Source: Motiliproteus coralliicola
GTDB lineage: Bacteria; Pseudomonadota; Gammaproteobacteria; Pseudomonadales; Balneatricaceae
NCBI RefSeq assembly: GCF_003345655.1
Contig: NZ_QQOH01000001.1
Span: 806,001 to 870,000, forward strand
Direction of reading: 5' to 3'
DNA length: 64,000 bases
The translations under genes and the position numbers were made by a program. Below are positions 63,218 to 64,000 of this stretch, in pieces. Each line of letters starts with the position of its first letter. Positions within the stretch are counted from its first letter, which is position 1. The notes under the pieces were generated by a model. That model was not told the origin of the DNA. It did not search any database and worked only from the letters and a program-made list of their open reading frames with translations.

Positions 63218-64000
63218 TTGATTCTGAACTTCCTTAACCCCCGCTACCGACAGATTCTGACACTGGGCCTGCCGATTATCGGCGGTATGCTGTCGCAAAG
63301 CCTGCTGAATCTGGTCGACACTGCTTTGGTCGGCGCCCTGGGCGGCGCTGCGTTAGCCGGTGTCGGCGTCGGAGGCTACGCCAGCTTCCTGGTCATGGCG
63401 CTGGTGATGGGGCTGTCATCGGGGGTACAGGCGATGGTGGCGCGGCGCCACGGCCAGGGCCGACTTGCCGTAAAAGCGGAACCACTCAACGGCGGCCTGC
63501 TGATCGCCCTGCTTTTCTGCCTGCCGTTGATGCTGATCTGCCTATCCCAATCCGATCGCATTATTGCCTTGATCAGTAACGACCAAGAGCTGATGCAGGT
63601 TGCCGTACCCTACCTGGACTACCGGCTCCTTGGGGCCTGGGCCGTCGGTTTTAACCTGTCGTTCCGGGGCTACTGGAACGGCATCAATCAGTCGCTGGCT
63701 TACCTGCGGGTGCTGGTGGCGGTGCATCTTTTCAACGTGGTAATCAGCTACGGCCTGATCTACGGGGCCTTCGGCTTGCCGGAACTTGGCGCAGCCGGAG
63801 CCGGACTCGGCACCACACTCTCGCTGTATTTGGGCAGTCTGGTCTATATCCTGATGACCTGGCGCCAGGCCAGAAGCCGCGGATTCCTGACCCGATTACC
63901 CGATCGGCAAACATTGACCAGCCTTCTGCGGCTATCCATTCCCAACTCTCTGCAGCAACTGGTGTTCGCCGGCAGCGTCGCGGTGTTGTTCGGCATCATC
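63218..64000 (+). CDS. MATE-family efflux transporter (3' end outside window)
   Basis: An open frame of 261 codons continues to the window end. The translation LNFLNPRYRQILTLGLPIIG, then GMLSQSLLNLVDTALVGALG and GYASFLVMALVMGLSSGVQAM, is typical of MATE antiporters (DinF/NorM type), with several transmembrane helices. No ATG precedes the first helix. TTG at 63218 is the likeliest start; AAGG at 63212 sits close to it, so a rarer start a few codons on (CTG 63224) is possible. Substrate unknown. Confidence 0.88.
   Translation, partial: MILNFLNPRYRQILTLGLPIIGGMLSQSLLNLVDTALVGALGGAALAGVGVGGYASFLVMALVMGLSSGVQAMVARRHGQGRLAVKAEPLNGGLLIALLFCLPLMLICLSQSDRIIALISNDQELMQVAVPYLDYRLLGAWAVGFNLSFRGYWNGINQSLAYLRVLVAVHLFNVVISYGLIYGAFGLPELGAAGAGLGTTLSLYLGSLVYILMTWRQARSRGFLTRLPDRQTLTSLLRLSIPNSLQQLVFAGSVAVLFGII

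Overview
The window looks like a chromosomal segment of a GC-rich gammaproteobacterium of the Pseudomonadales/Oceanospirillales type. The evidence is gene order: yceD-rpmF-plsX-fabD-fabG-acpP-fabF-pabC-mltG-tmk-holB-pilZ-tatD with no fabH between plsX and fabD, yccA-tusDCB-tusE, and uvrC-pgsA followed by tRNA-Gly/Cys/Leu. No integrase, insertion sequence, CRISPR array or rRNA gene was seen.

Region 1 (1-17257, + strand) is the distal part of an extracellular contractile injection system (eCIS; Afp/PVC-like phage-tail-derived particle). The order is a VgrG/Afp8-like spike cut by the window edge, PAAR tip, gp25-like baseplate protein, large baseplate-J protein (Afp11-like), second large baseplate protein (Afp12-like), an 897-residue eCIS protein of unknown role, a tape-measure-family protein, an Afp15-like AAA+ ATPase, and a 1248-residue eCIS-core (DUF4157) protein. 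Sheath, tube and cap genes must lie upstream, outside the window. The last five genes of the chain are joined by start/stop overlaps. The final gene encodes the likely cargo: a repetitive acidic N-terminus, the DUF4157 core with HELTH, a long amphipathic helical middle and an HNH-like nuclease C-terminus. This is the most interesting object in the window.

Region 2 (17319-22216) holds a convergent GacA-like response regulator, two unrecognised proteins, a KfrA-like DNA-binding coiled-coil protein, an alpha/beta hydrolase and a SLAC1/TehA-type transporter. Region 3 (22461-27477) has tRNA-Leu, tRNA-Cys, tRNA-Gly, pgsA and uvrC on the minus strand, then a dual-receiver protein with a degenerate first receiver and a DUF1853 protein.

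Region 4 (27448-36043) combines a minus-strand run (truC, mtnN, a class V aminotransferase of the alanine/serine-glyoxylate type, a beta-hydroxyacid dehydrogenase) with plus-strand yccA, tusDCB-tusE, a tartronate-semialdehyde-reductase-like gene, hydroxypyruvate isomerase and cheW. Glyoxylate/hydroxypyruvate handling is therefore coded in two nearby blocks. Region 5 (36121-48204, minus strand) is a long co-directional run from yceD through fatty-acid synthesis, pabC, mltG, tmk, holB, pilZ, tatD/ycfH, a radical SAM gene, DUF1285 and yjbQ. A strong sigma-70-like promoter lies only 9 nt before the yceD start codon.

Region 6 (48310-64000) contains yceF/maf, sppA, a HAD phosphatase, a MaoC hydratase, an isochorismatase-fold hydrolase, dsbD, an SH3 membrane protein, an AddB-like/AddA-like nuclease-helicase pair, a DAHP synthase, nfuA and the start of a MATE efflux pump cut by the window end. 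No gene-free stretch exceeds 300 bases.
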